Below, piece after piece: positions 41,590 to 49,896 of a stretch of DNA of 64,000 nucleotides (position 1 is the first letter of the stretch; each line of letters begins with the position of its first letter). The translations under genes and the position numbers were made by a program. Below the pieces are notes generated by a model that worked only from the letters and a program-made list of their open reading frames with translations, searched no databases and was not told where the DNA came from. The stretch comes from Streptomyces diastatochromogenes (lineage in GTDB: Bacteria > Actinomycetota > Actinomycetes > Streptomycetales > Streptomycetaceae): positions 2,542,001 to 2,606,000 of the forward strand of contig JAPTYK010000001.1 of NCBI GenBank assembly GCA_026913215.1, written 5' to 3'.

Positions 41590-43030
41590 TTACTGGCCGG
41601 CGGTCTTCTTCTTGCGGAGGAAGAACACCGCGCCGCCGCCGATCACGACGAGCGCCGCGGCGATGCCGGCGATCATCGGGGTGGCGCTGGAGCTGCCGGT
41701 CTCGGCGAGGTCGCCGCCACCGGTCGTGGTGCCGGTGGTGCCGGTGGTGCCGCCCGTGGTGTCACCGGTGCTGCCGCCGGTGGTCGACGGGGTGGAGGGC
41801 GTCGCCGAGGGGTGGTGGAGGGGTCTCGGAGGGCTTCGGGCCGGGGGTGGCCGTCTGGCAGTCCAGGACGCCCTCGAAGGTCTCCTCGAAGCCGTTCGGG
41901 CCGGTGATCGTGAAGTTGTAGGCCTCGTCCTCGGCGAGCGGGACCGTGATGGTCTTCGTCTCACCGGCGGCGACCGTGTACGAGGTGCCCTTCAGGTCGA
42001 AGGTCCAGGCCTCGTCGCCCTTGTTGCCGGCGATGACCTCCAGGCCGCCCTTGGCGCAGTCCTTGGCGACCGAGACGGACGGGACGGCACCCTTCTTGGC
42101 CCACGTGGCGGAGGCCTTGGCGGTGACGGTGGAGTCGCTGGAACCGGCCAGGATCAGGGTCTGCGAGGGGCCGTCGATGGAGACGAAGGCGCGGCCGAGC
42201 GAGACCTTGGTGGTGGCCTCGGCGGTCACCTCGGCGGTGCCGTCGGCGGTGCCGGCCGGGACGTCGAGGAAGACCTGGTCGCCGTTCTTGGCGTCGGTGA
42301 CCGGCTTGCCGGCCTTGTCGACGACCTGGACGCCGGCGGGGGCGCCGGGGGCGGTCGCGAGCTTGGCGGTGGCGTTGGTGGTGACGGTGATCGGGCCGAG
42401 CTTCTCGCCGGCCTTGCCCGCCACGGTCGCCGGGGAGAGGCTGAGGGAGGCCGTCGGCTCGTCGAGCTCGACCGCCTTCTCCAGCAGGTACTCCTTCAGC
42501 TTCTCGGCGTCCTTGTCCTTCGGCGTCGCGACGACGTCGTCGGAGAGGGTCCAGATCGCGGCCTGGGTACCGGCGGCGGCCTCCTGCTTGGACAGGTCGA
42601 CGCCCAGGGTGCCGCCGAGGGTCTCGGCGGAGAGCTTCGGGTAGGAGTGCTCCAGGATCCAGAGGATCTTGCCCGCGTTGTTGTTGTCGTGCAGGGAGGA
42701 CTCGCCCCAGCCGACTTCCTTGTAGTCGAAGTCGCGCTTCGCCCCGGTGCGGAGGTCGATGCAGTAGGTGAAGAGGGAGCCTCCGCCCTCGACCTGCATC
42801 TTGAACAGACCACCGTGGACCGGCCACTTGTCGCCGTTCTTCTCGGTGATCTCGACGGCGGCGTTGTCCTCCGTCAGACCGCCGAGCTTCGCCGTGACAC
42901 CGCCGGCGCCCGGGGCACCGTCATCGGCCAGCGCCGGACCGGCGGTCGCTATCGCACCGGTCGCGACGAGGCCGGAGACCAGGATCGTGGCTGCCAGGCG
43001 GGCAACACCACGCCCACGAACTGAAAACAT
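41590..43030 (-). CDS. TQXA thioester-domain surface protein with LAETG sorting signal
   Basis: Signal peptide (LAATILVSGLVATGAIATAG-PALA); thioester domain with Cys in FTYCIDLRTGAKRD and Gln in GTQAAIWTLSDD, the pair that forms an internal Cys-Gln thioester; beta-sandwich repeats; a Thr/Pro/Gly stalk; then LAETG, a membrane helix (PMIAGIAAALVVIGGGAVFF) and LRKKKTAGQ. LAxTG is the usual substrate of actinobacterial class E sortase. It would be wall-anchored and could bind a surface covalently. The frame shifts in the stalk; one extra C at each of two C4 runs (41809-41812 and 41820-41823) gives SETPSTTPSATPSTPSTTGG. No sortase gene is in the window. Confidence 0.9.
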
Positions 43031-43187
43031 TGGATTCCCCTCCGGGCGAGCGGCTCCGCGAACTTGGTCGATTCGCGTGGGGGGAGCGCACGCCAGCAGA
43101 ACTCACAGACTCAATGGGCTCACGTGCCGCACGAGTATTCGGGAATCCTAGGGACGCAAAACCTCCCGGTGCCCTGTCGTACGGTCA

Positions 43188-43216
43188 GATAACCATTCCG
43201 ACTCGGAATCGTTATC
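43188..43216. promoter_or_regulatory. 29-bp palindrome upstream of the TQXA gene
   Basis: GATAACCATTCCGA / TCGGAATCGTTATC around a central C, with a single C-C mismatch. Clearly AT-richer than the genome. It lies 158 bp before the TQXA start and 40 bp after the ssbB end, so it is either a TQXA operator or a transcript-end hairpin. No T tract follows, and the length and symmetry look more like a dimeric-repressor site. Confidence 0.6.
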
Positions 43217-43255
43217 ACCCGCGCGAGTTGGTCGACAAATCTCCACAACGCAAGG

Positions 43256-43714
43256 TCAGGGAGCGGTTACCAGCTGCGGAGTCACGGCCGTTCCCTCCTC
43301 CTCCGCCACCGTCCACGGGTCCTGCTCGGGCCCCGGTTCGGGCCCCGCCCGCTCCACCCTCGGGGCGCGCCGGAAGGCCGCCGTCCCCCGGTTCAGGTCG
43401 TGCCCGACGGCCACCGCGTCCACGTCCACGAAGGTCTTGCGCCGCCCCTCGTACTCCTCCTCGCGGACCTTCAACCGTCCGTGCACCACCAAGGGTTCGC
43501 CGACGGAGACCGAGGCCGCCAGATTGGCCCCGAGCGAGCGCCAGGCCGACACCGTGTAGAAGCTGGTGTTCCCGTCGGACCAGAGGCCCCGCTCCCGGTC
43601 CCAGCGGCGCGCCGTCACCGCGAACCGGAAGCGGGCCACCCCGCCGGCCACCGTGTCCCGGTACTCCACCGCCGTCGCCACGTTGCCGACGAGCGTCACG
43701 GTCGTGTCGTTCAT
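43256..43714 (-). CDS. ssbB: Single-stranded DNA-binding protein, SsbB type
   Basis: Intact 152 residues. OB fold: MNDTTVTLVGNVATAVEYRD, FRFAVTARRWDRERGLWSD, SFYTVSAWRSLGANLAASVS and GEPLVVHGRLKVREEEYEGR. The C-terminus ends TAVTPQLVTAP and lacks the acidic DDDxPF tip, the mark of the second Streptomyces SSB. SsbB has been linked to chromosome segregation in sporulation in S. coelicolor. ATG at 43714. It lies between the TQXA gene and the dynamin-like pair. Confidence 0.9.
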   Translation of the reverse strand: MNDTTVTLVGNVATAVEYRDTVAGGVARFRFAVTARRWDRERGLWSDGNTSFYTVSAWRSLGANLAASVSVGEPLVVHGRLKVREEEYEGRRKTFVDVDAVAVGHDLNRGTAAFRRAPRVERAGPEPGPEQDPWTVAEEEGTAVTPQLVTAP

Positions 43715-43877
43715 GGGTCCGCCCCCACTCTCCCTGTTCCCTGGTGCCCGGCTGTGCGGGCACCCCGTGGAGACGATCCTCGGACGAGCGCGGGAATCCC
43801 GCTCGGGCCTGTGGACAGCCACGTACCTGGGGACAGCTCCCTCACCCGGAAGGGTGGAAAACGGACTCCAGGCCTCA

Positions 43878-44050
43878 CTGCCGACCCCAGGTCTCACCAC
43901 CTCCCCGGGCCTCCTCACCTCCCCCTGGCCTTCCCCTCTCCCCCCGGCCTTCCCCTCCTCCCCCGGCCTTCCCCTCCTTCCCCGGCCCTCGCCACCTCCT
44001 CCTCCGGCCCTCGCCACCACCTCCCCCGGTCCTCGCTACTTCCCCCGCGC
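43878..44050. repeat. Polypyrimidine/polypurine repeat tract
   Basis: The plus strand is almost only C and T, with imperfect units such as CCGGCCTTCCCCTCCTCCC and CCGGCCCTCGCCACCTCC. It fills the gap between dynB and ssbB. Long mirror-like C/T runs can form triplex or i-motif structures. No gene is convincing here; the open frames are low-complexity. Confidence 0.75.
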
Positions 44051-45941
44051 CCCCGCCCGCGTAGCCCCCAGCCGCCTCGTACCGGGGCGGCCCCGCCCAC
44101 CACGCGGGCGGCCGCCGACGGCCGTGTGCCGACCACCGTCGCGTACTGCTCGCGGACCTCCCGGTAGCGCACGAGTTCCGCCGCCACCGGGTCGAGGACC
44201 CGGGCCCGGCCGCAGGCGGCGGCCGCTTCCCGCAGGCGGCGTTCGGCCTCCTGGCCGTACCGGCGGGCCGGGCCCTTCACGGCGCCCTCGCAGGCCCATT
44301 CGACCAGTGGACCGCCGATGATCCCGCCGAGCATCACGAGGACCGGCGGCAGCAGGCCCGGCTCGACGACGCCGACGATCTGCGCCACCAGCCAGAGCGC
44401 GCCGAAGACCTGCAGGAGCGTCATCACCGCCTGCGCGAGGACGGCCGCGGGCCACCAGGCGGGGCGGGGTGGCCGGGCCGCCGGGTCCCCGAGGGAGACC
44501 GTCAGCTCGTCCAGGGCCTCCGGCAGCCCCTCGGCGCCGCGCGCGGCCGCCTCGGACCGCCTGCGCCCAGGGCGTCGGGAGGCCGCGCGAGGCCTCGTCG
44601 GCGACGATCCGCACGGCCTGTTCGACGCGCTGGCGGGCCGTCAGCTCGTCCTCGACGGGGCGACGGGGTGCGGGTCGGCGGAGCCGTGCGCGCGCTGCCG
44701 CTCGTACCAGCGGTAGAGCCGCAGCCAGGGGTGCCGCAGGCGCGGATGGCGCCGCGCCGCCAGACCCGCTCGGCGGCCTCGCCCGCGGCCTGGGCGCCGA
44801 CGGCGGCGGCGAGCCGGTCGGTGAAGGCGTCCCTGGACCGCTCGTCGAGACCGGGCCGCCCGTCGGCGACGTACGCGGGCGCAGCCGGCCGCGGCGGCGT
44901 CGACGTCGGCGGCGAGGCGGCGTTCGGGGCGGTGCGTTCCTGGACGAACCGGGCGACGAGTTCGCGCAGTTCGGGCACGCCCTCGCCGGTCAGCGCGGAG
45001 AGCGCGAGGACCGTGGCCCCGGCTCGCCGTGCTCGCCGAGCGCCACGCCGTCCTCGTCGAGGAGGCGGCGCAGGTCGTCGAGGACGAGGTCGGCGGCCTC
45101 GGTGCCGAGCCGGTCGATCTGGTTGAGGACGACGAAGGTGACCTCGGCGTGCCCGGCGAGCGGCCGCAGGTAGCGCTCGTGGAGGGCGGCGTCCGCGTAC
45201 TTCTCGGGGTCGACGACCCAGATCACGGCGTCGACGAGGCCGAGGACCCGGTCGACCTGGTCGCGGTGGGCGGTGACGGCCGAGTCGTGGTCGGGCAGGT
45301 CGACGAGGACGAGCCCCTGGAGCTCGGCGTCGGCGGCGCCCCCGGCGAGGGGCGGCGGCGCAGCCTGCCGGGGACGGCGAGCCGGTCGAGGAGCCCGGCG
45401 GCGCCCTCGGACCAGCTGAGCGCGATGGGCGCGGAGGTGGTGGGGCGGCGCAGGCCGGTCTCGGAGACGGGGACGCCGGCGAGGGCGTTGAAGAGGGTGG
45501 ACTTGCCGCTTCCGGTGGCTCCGGCGAGGGCGATCACGGTGTGTCGGGAGGAGAGCCGCTGCCGGGCGGCGGCCTCGTCGAGGACGCGTCCGGCCTCGGC
45601 GAGCGCCTCGCTCTCGACGCGGGCGCGGGAGAGCCCGACGAGCTCGTGGAGGGCGTCGAGGCGGCTGCGGAGCGGCCCGCCGTAGCTGCCGCCGAGGGAC
45701 GGCAGGACGTCCTCCTCGGGCGGCTCGCTCGGCTCCTCCTCGGCGACGGCGGCCCGCGCGGCGGCCCGCCGCGCGATCAGCCCGTCGTCCCAGCGCCCGT
45801 CACCGCGTTCGGTACCGCGTTCGAGGTCGTACCCGCGCCGCCCGTCACGCTCGCGTCCGGGCTCACGTCCGGGCTCACGTCCGGGCTCACGTCCACGCTC
45901 ACGTCCGGCTCGCGTCCGGCCTCACGCCCGTCATCCACCAC
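44036..45941 (-). CDS. dynB: Dynamin-like GTPase with C-terminal membrane segments (DynB-like)
   Basis: G1 P-loop IALAGATGSGKSTLFNALAG, G3 LVDLPDHDSAVTAHRDQ, G4 VVLNQIDRLGTEA, then helical regions and a hydrophobic pair near the C-terminus (VMTLLQVFGALWLVAQIVGV; LPPVLVMLGGIIGGPLVEWA). In S. venezuelae adjacent DynA and DynB stabilise FtsZ rings at sporulation septa, and DynB is the membrane-anchored one. The GTG at 45941 overlaps the stop of the upstream GTPase. The N-terminus carries DVSP repeats (12-bp units, about 45857-45915). Breaks near 45835, 45355, 45020, 44740, 44570 and 44080. Family sure, symbol inferred from layout. Confidence 0.7.
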
Positions 45942-45942
45942 G

Positions 45943-47567
45943 TCACTTCTCCTTCTGCAGTACGGAGAGCGCGGCGATCAGCTCCGCCTGCGGCTCGGGG
46001 GTCACGTCGAGCGCTTCGAGGGGGGCGAGGCGCCGGTCGCGCTCGGCGTGCAGGACTCGGTCGACGTACGAGAGGACGAGCTCGCCGCCCTTGTCGCGCA
46101 GCCGCAGGGCGGCCTGGGCGCCGAGGAGTTCGGCGAGGCGTTCGCCGGCGGCGCGGGCGCGGCGGCCGCCGAGGAGGGAGGCGGCGAGGAGGGCGGCGAC
46201 GGTGTCGGGCTCGGGTACGGCGGCGCGGGCCGCGCGCGAACCGGAGGGGCGCTCGACCTCGCGCACCTCCTCCTCGGCCAGCTCTTCGAGCACGCGGCGC
46301 CAGCGGCGCACCTCCACGCCGATGCGTTCCGCCGTCTCCCGGTCGCCGCCGGCCCGCAGGGGCCGAGGGCCTCGGAGGCGGGTTCGCGGCGCCAGGTGTC
46401 CCGGACGTGTTCCTCGGCGGCGGAGACCGCGCAGTGCAGGAGGGCGGCGAGGGATTCGGCCAGGGCGTCCAGGAGCTCGTCGGCGGTGCTGTCGCGGGGT
46501 AGCCGCGCCAGCGGGTGCGGGCGTCGCCCGCGAGGACGGCGCCGCGGCCGAGGTCCTGCGGACCCGCTTGCCCTGCTCCCGGTACGTGGCCTCGACGACG
46601 CCGCCGAGGCGGACGGCGGTGGCGTACTGGGCGGCGACCGCGCCGGCCAGTTCGGGCAGCCGGGCGTCGAGGGAGTCGATGACGCCGGAGGCGGTCCGGT
46701 CGGCGGCCTGCTGGCGGGCGGCCGGGTCCAGGGCGCGGTGGGCGAGCCAGCCGCGCAGTTCGGCGACGGCGTTCTCGGGCAGCAGCCCGCTGCCGCCGCC
46801 CGTGGACTCGGGCAGTTCGGGGATGGTGAACCGGGGCACGTGGCCGAGACCGGCCTTGTCGAGCAGCGCCCCGTACTGGCGGGAGACCTCGCCGATGACC
46901 TGGTGGGGGACGCGGTCGAGGACGGTGACGAGGGTGGCGTCGTACTCCTTGGCGGTACGGAGCAGGTGCCAGGGCACGGCGTCGGCGTACCGCGAGGCGG
47001 TGGTGACCATCACCCAGATGTCGGCGGCGCAGATCAACTCGGCGGCGAGCAGCCGGTTCTCGACGACGAGGGAGTCGATGTCGGGCGCGTCGAGCAGGGC
47101 GAGCCCCCGGGGCAGCGAGGCGGCCGTCTCCACGCGGAGCGCGTTCTCCTCGGCGGGGGGCTCGTCGACGGGGTGGTCCTCGTCGGCCTGGGGCAGCCAG
47201 ACCCGGGTCAGCTGCGGAAGGACCCGCATCCCGGCGAACCAGTGGTGGTCTTCCGGATGGCACACGAGCACGGGCGTCCGGGTCGTGGGCCTCAGCACCC
47301 CGCCTCGCTGACGCGGCGCCCGACAAGGGAGTTGACGAGGGTGGACTTCCCCGCCCCGGTGGATCCCCCGACGACGGCGAGCAGCGGGGCGTCGGGGTCC
47401 TTCAGACGGGGCACCAGGTAGTCGTCGAGCTGGGCCAGCAGCTCGGTCCGGGTCTGGCGGGCGCGGGGCGCGTCCGGAAGGGGCAGTGGGAGACGCACGG
47501 CGGCGACTCGGTCGCGCAGGGCGGAGAGTGCGTCGATCAGCTGAGGCCGTTCGTCCAAGGTCACCAC
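45943..47567 (-). CDS. dynA: Dynamin-like GTPase (DynA-like)
   Basis: G1 P-loop [21 protein letters not shown]3 [20 protein letters not shown], then a long helical region ([40 protein letters not shown]) without obvious membrane helices, ending [12 protein letters not shown]. The soluble partner of the adjacent membrane GTPase. Breaks near 47300 (restored [17 protein letters not shown]), 46550, 46490 and 46370. The GTG at 47567 begins [20 protein letters not shown]. The frame after the first break is clean for 700 bp. Confidence 0.7.
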
Positions 47568-47858
47568 ATGCGAAGAATGCCCAATTTATGAGTGTTTTTG
47601 AAGCCTATTGCGACCCTGCGCGCCGAAGAGAAGGGTGGTGACCGGAAGGTCGGGCATAACGAGTGCACAACACCCGCCCCGAGCGGCGCGAAAAGCGCTG
47701 CGCGAATCGCACCTGCCTGCGATTATCGGTTCGCTTCACCGAACCTCCACATCGTGCCACGCAGGTGAAGCAACCAGGCCAAGGCCATCGGAGCCCTATC
47801 CTTGTCCCGGCAGGCACACCCCACCCACCAGGGGCTCCTGGCCACACGGCCACCACCG
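47568..47858. other. Divergent promoter region, dynAB / tRNA-Arg
   Basis: A 291-bp non-coding region, AT-rich near 47575-47610 (CATAAATTGGGC on the minus strand could be the -10 area for dynA). The right part precedes the tRNA and has CCTATCCTTG near 47797-47806 as a possible -10. No strong palindrome. Confidence 0.45.
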
Positions 47859-47931
47859 GCCCCCGTAGCTCAGTGGATAGAGCAGGTGCCTTCTAAGCAC
47901 TTGGCCGCAGGTTCGAGTCCTGCCGGGGGCG
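47859..47931 (+). tRNA. tRNA-Arg (anticodon TCT)
   Basis: A 73-nt cloverleaf: acceptor GCCCCCG/CGGGGGC, D arm GCTC-AGTGGATA-GAGC, anticodon arm GGTGC-CTTCTAA-GCACT with anticodon TCT, TpsiC arm GCAGG-TTCGAGT-CCTGC, discriminator G. CCA is not encoded. It decodes the rare AGA codon, seldom used in this GC-rich genome. Confidence 0.96.
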
Positions 47932-47938
47932 CACGACG

Positions 47939-47965
47939 AAGACCCTCCTTCGGGAGGGTCTTTTT
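47939..47965 (+). terminator. Rho-independent terminator of the tRNA-Arg gene
   Basis: AAGACCCTCC-TTCG-GGAGGGTCTT followed by a T run (TTTTT at 47961-47965). A perfect stem with a UUCG tetraloop, one of the few textbook intrinsic terminators in the window. Confidence 0.95.
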
Positions 47966-48095
47966 GCTGGTCGGGGGGATTTCCGGTCGAGGGTGGGGGG
48001 CTGCGCGCGGGGCGGTTTGCCGCCGGTTCACGCAAGGGCGGCGGGTCGCTGCTGCGAGTCCGCCGCCCCCGGTCGCGCAGGACCGTCGGGACCGT

Positions 48096-48395
48096 CTAGT
48101 ACTGGAGGTCCTTCTGTTCGGTGATCAGGCGGCCGGCGATGTGCAGGTTTCCGTCGGAGTCGAGGACGGCGATGATCTTCTTCGTGGAGCCGTGGTGGGT
48201 GGTGAAGTAGATCTTGTCCGCCTCCTGGGAGGAGGAGTAGTTCGTGTTCACGGACAGCTCGATGCTCACCGGGGAGCTGATGAGCACGTCCTTCTTCGGG
48301 GAGGTCGGGTAGACCTGGTTCTGCCGCAGCTTGACGCGGCCGTGGATGTCCCCCTCGTCCCAGTCCGACGCAACCCCGAGATCGATGTCAGCCAT
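48096..48395 (-). CDS. Small conserved Streptomyces-type protein (possibly DUF6342)
   Basis: Intact 99 residues, beta-rich: MADIDLGVASDWDEGDIHGR, VKLRQNQVYPTSPKKDVLIS, SPVSIELSVNTNYSSSQEAD, KIYFTTHHGSTKKIIAVLDS, ending LITEQKDLQY. No signal peptide or membrane helix. ATG at 48395 with GGAGGGG upstream; longer upstream reading is not protein-like. The assignment to a small Streptomyces DUF (DUF6342) is from memory. Function unknown. Confidence 0.8.
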   Translation of the reverse strand: MADIDLGVASDWDEGDIHGRVKLRQNQVYPTSPKKDVLISSPVSIELSVNTNYSSSQEADKIYFTTHHGSTKKIIAVLDSDGNLHIAGRLITEQKDLQY

Positions 48396-48961
48396 GCGAT
48401 TTCCCCTCCGGTTCCGGTGACAGGACCTTTCGGCCGGGTTGCCGCGGGGCATCCTGAACCGCCCCAGAACCTACGCAGTTCGTTCACAGGGCGGCAGCAT
48501 GCCCGGCGAATATGACTGGTTTTCCTTCCAGTTGGTCGCGAATTGACCCCTGAGGCCCTAGAGCTGCATAAACGCCCGAAAAGGACCGTGACAAGACTCG
48601 GGATCGGGGCTAGGGCGCATGGGCTGCGGGCATCGCGCTGACACTCGCGGCCGCCGCGCCGGCGGGCGCTTCGGCGGCGGCGGGCGCTTCAGCGGTGGCG
48701 GGGGTTCAGTGGCGCCGGAGCCGGTGGAGTGGGTCGCGCCGGGGACTCGTACACCGCCGGGGGCCACGTCGGGGCCCGAGTCCCGCGCTCGGCGGCGCGG
48801 GCCGGGACGGGTGCGACCGTACGACCGGGGCGCGCCCGAAGCTCGTCGCCGCCGGACACGTCCGCGCGGCCACGCGGGTCGGGGCGGCGGTCCGCGCCGC
48901 GTTGAGCCGAGCCCCGTTCCGGCGGGATATCGGGGTGGCACGCATAGCGTTCACTTTCATG
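48396..48961. other. Long region without a convincing gene
   Basis: From the divergent 48.1-kb gene to the DUF4097 promoter. An Ala/Gly-rich plus-strand stretch near 48630-48720 (GIALTLAAAAPAGASAAAG in one frame) resembles a signal peptide, but the downstream text is Arg-rich and not protein-like in any frame. It could be a broken small secreted protein. I leave it uncalled. Confidence 0.4.
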
Positions 48962-49017
48962 TCATTGCAACGGATGACGCTTCGACCATTGCGTTAGCTT
49001 CATAGTCGTTGCAATGA
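48962..49017. promoter_or_regulatory. Perfect 11-bp inverted repeat in a low-GC island before the DUF4097 gene
   Basis: TCATTGCAACG at 48962-48972 and CGTTGCAATGA at 49007-49017, with related half-sites between and after them (CATTGCG at 48988, TCGTTGCC near 49063, AACGCAACG near 49080). The region 48950-49130 is much AT-richer than its surroundings and ends in the ribosome site AAGGAG of the DUF4097 gene. Looks like a multi-site operator/promoter for a dimeric regulator. Confidence 0.7.
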
Positions 49018-49132
49018 AATCTGGGCCTCCATCTGAGGATACGTCGATTGCATGCAACTTTGTCGTTGCCAGACTCGCGAACGCAACGTAGCTTTTCCTT
49101 CATCGGAAACGACGAGTCCAAGGAGAAGCACC

Positions 49133-49804
49133 ATGCAGAAGTTCGCCACCGCCGCCCCCGTCTCCGCCGTTCTCGACATTCCCTCGGGGCGCATCCGGTT
49201 CATCGCCGCCGACCGGGCCGACACCACCGTCGAGGTTCTGCCCGCGGACGCTTCCAGGAGCCGCGACGTGCGGGCGGCCGAACAGACCGGGGTCTCCTTC
49301 GCGGACGGTGTCCTGCGGATCGCGGGGCCCGCGGCGAAGAACCAGCTGTTCGGTCCGTCCGGGGCGGTCGAGGTGACCGTGCAGCTGCCCGCCGGGTCCC
49401 GGGTCGAGGCGAAGGCGGCCGCCGCCGAGCTGCGCGGGGTGGGGCGGCTCGGCGACGTCACGTTCGAGGGCGCGCAGGCCACCGTCAAGCTCGACGAGAC
49501 CGCGAGCGCCCGCCTCTCCGTGCAGGCCGGTGACATCACCGTCGGGCGGCTCGGCGGCGACGCCGACATCAGGACCCGGAAGGGCGAGCTCCGGATCGAC
49601 GAGGCCGTACGCGGCACCGTCGTGCTGCGCACCGACGCCGGCGAGATCAGCGTCGGCGCCGCCCGTGGCGTCTCCGCCTCCCTCGACGCCGGCACCGCCT
49701 ACGGCCGTATCCGCAACTCCCTCCGGAACGACGTCGGTTCCGCCGCCGGGCTCACCATCCGGGCCACCACCTCCTACGGCGACATCACCGCCCGCAGCCT
49801 CTGA
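49133..49804 (+). CDS. DUF4097-family beta-strand repeat protein
   Basis: Intact 223 residues: repeated short beta strands (SVQAGDITVGRLGGDADIRT, KGELRIDEAVRGTVVLRTDA, GEISVGAARGVSASLDAGTA, YGRIRNSL), the DUF4097 adhesin-like beta-helix. No signal peptide, so probably cytoplasmic. In Streptomyces such genes often sit beside a regulator and an ABC exporter, not seen here. ATG at 49133 with AAGGAGAAG. Confidence 0.85.
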   Translation: MQKFATAAPVSAVLDIPSGRIRFIAADRADTTVEVLPADASRSRDVRAAEQTGVSFADGVLRIAGPAAKNQLFGPSGAVEVTVQLPAGSRVEAKAAAAELRGVGRLGDVTFEGAQATVKLDETASARLSVQAGDITVGRLGGDADIRTRKGELRIDEAVRGTVVLRTDAGEISVGAARGVSASLDAGTAYGRIRNSLRNDVGSAAGLTIRATTSYGDITARSL

Positions 49805-49896
49805 TGCGCTCGCCGCTCGTGCCGTCATCCATGGCGGTTGGCGGGAGTGGCCGACGGGGTACGGACACCCCTGTGGTGCTTGACGGAGAGTCCGGG

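Noticed and set aside
41612..43024. 470-residue plus-strand frame opposite the TQXA gene
   Set aside because: Shadow frame, Gly/Leu/Asp-rich with no family resemblance; the minus strand has signal peptide, thioester motif and LAETG.
47859..47965. Possible integration (att) site of a mobile element at the tRNA-Arg gene
   Set aside because: No duplicated tRNA 3' end, integrase or element genes on either side; flanking genes look like core genome.
48619..49005. Plus-strand reading frame of 128 residues before the DUF4097 gene
   Set aside because: Gly/Arg/Pro-rich without a domain; codon use in all frames is poor, and it runs into the low-GC promoter. At most a broken small protein.
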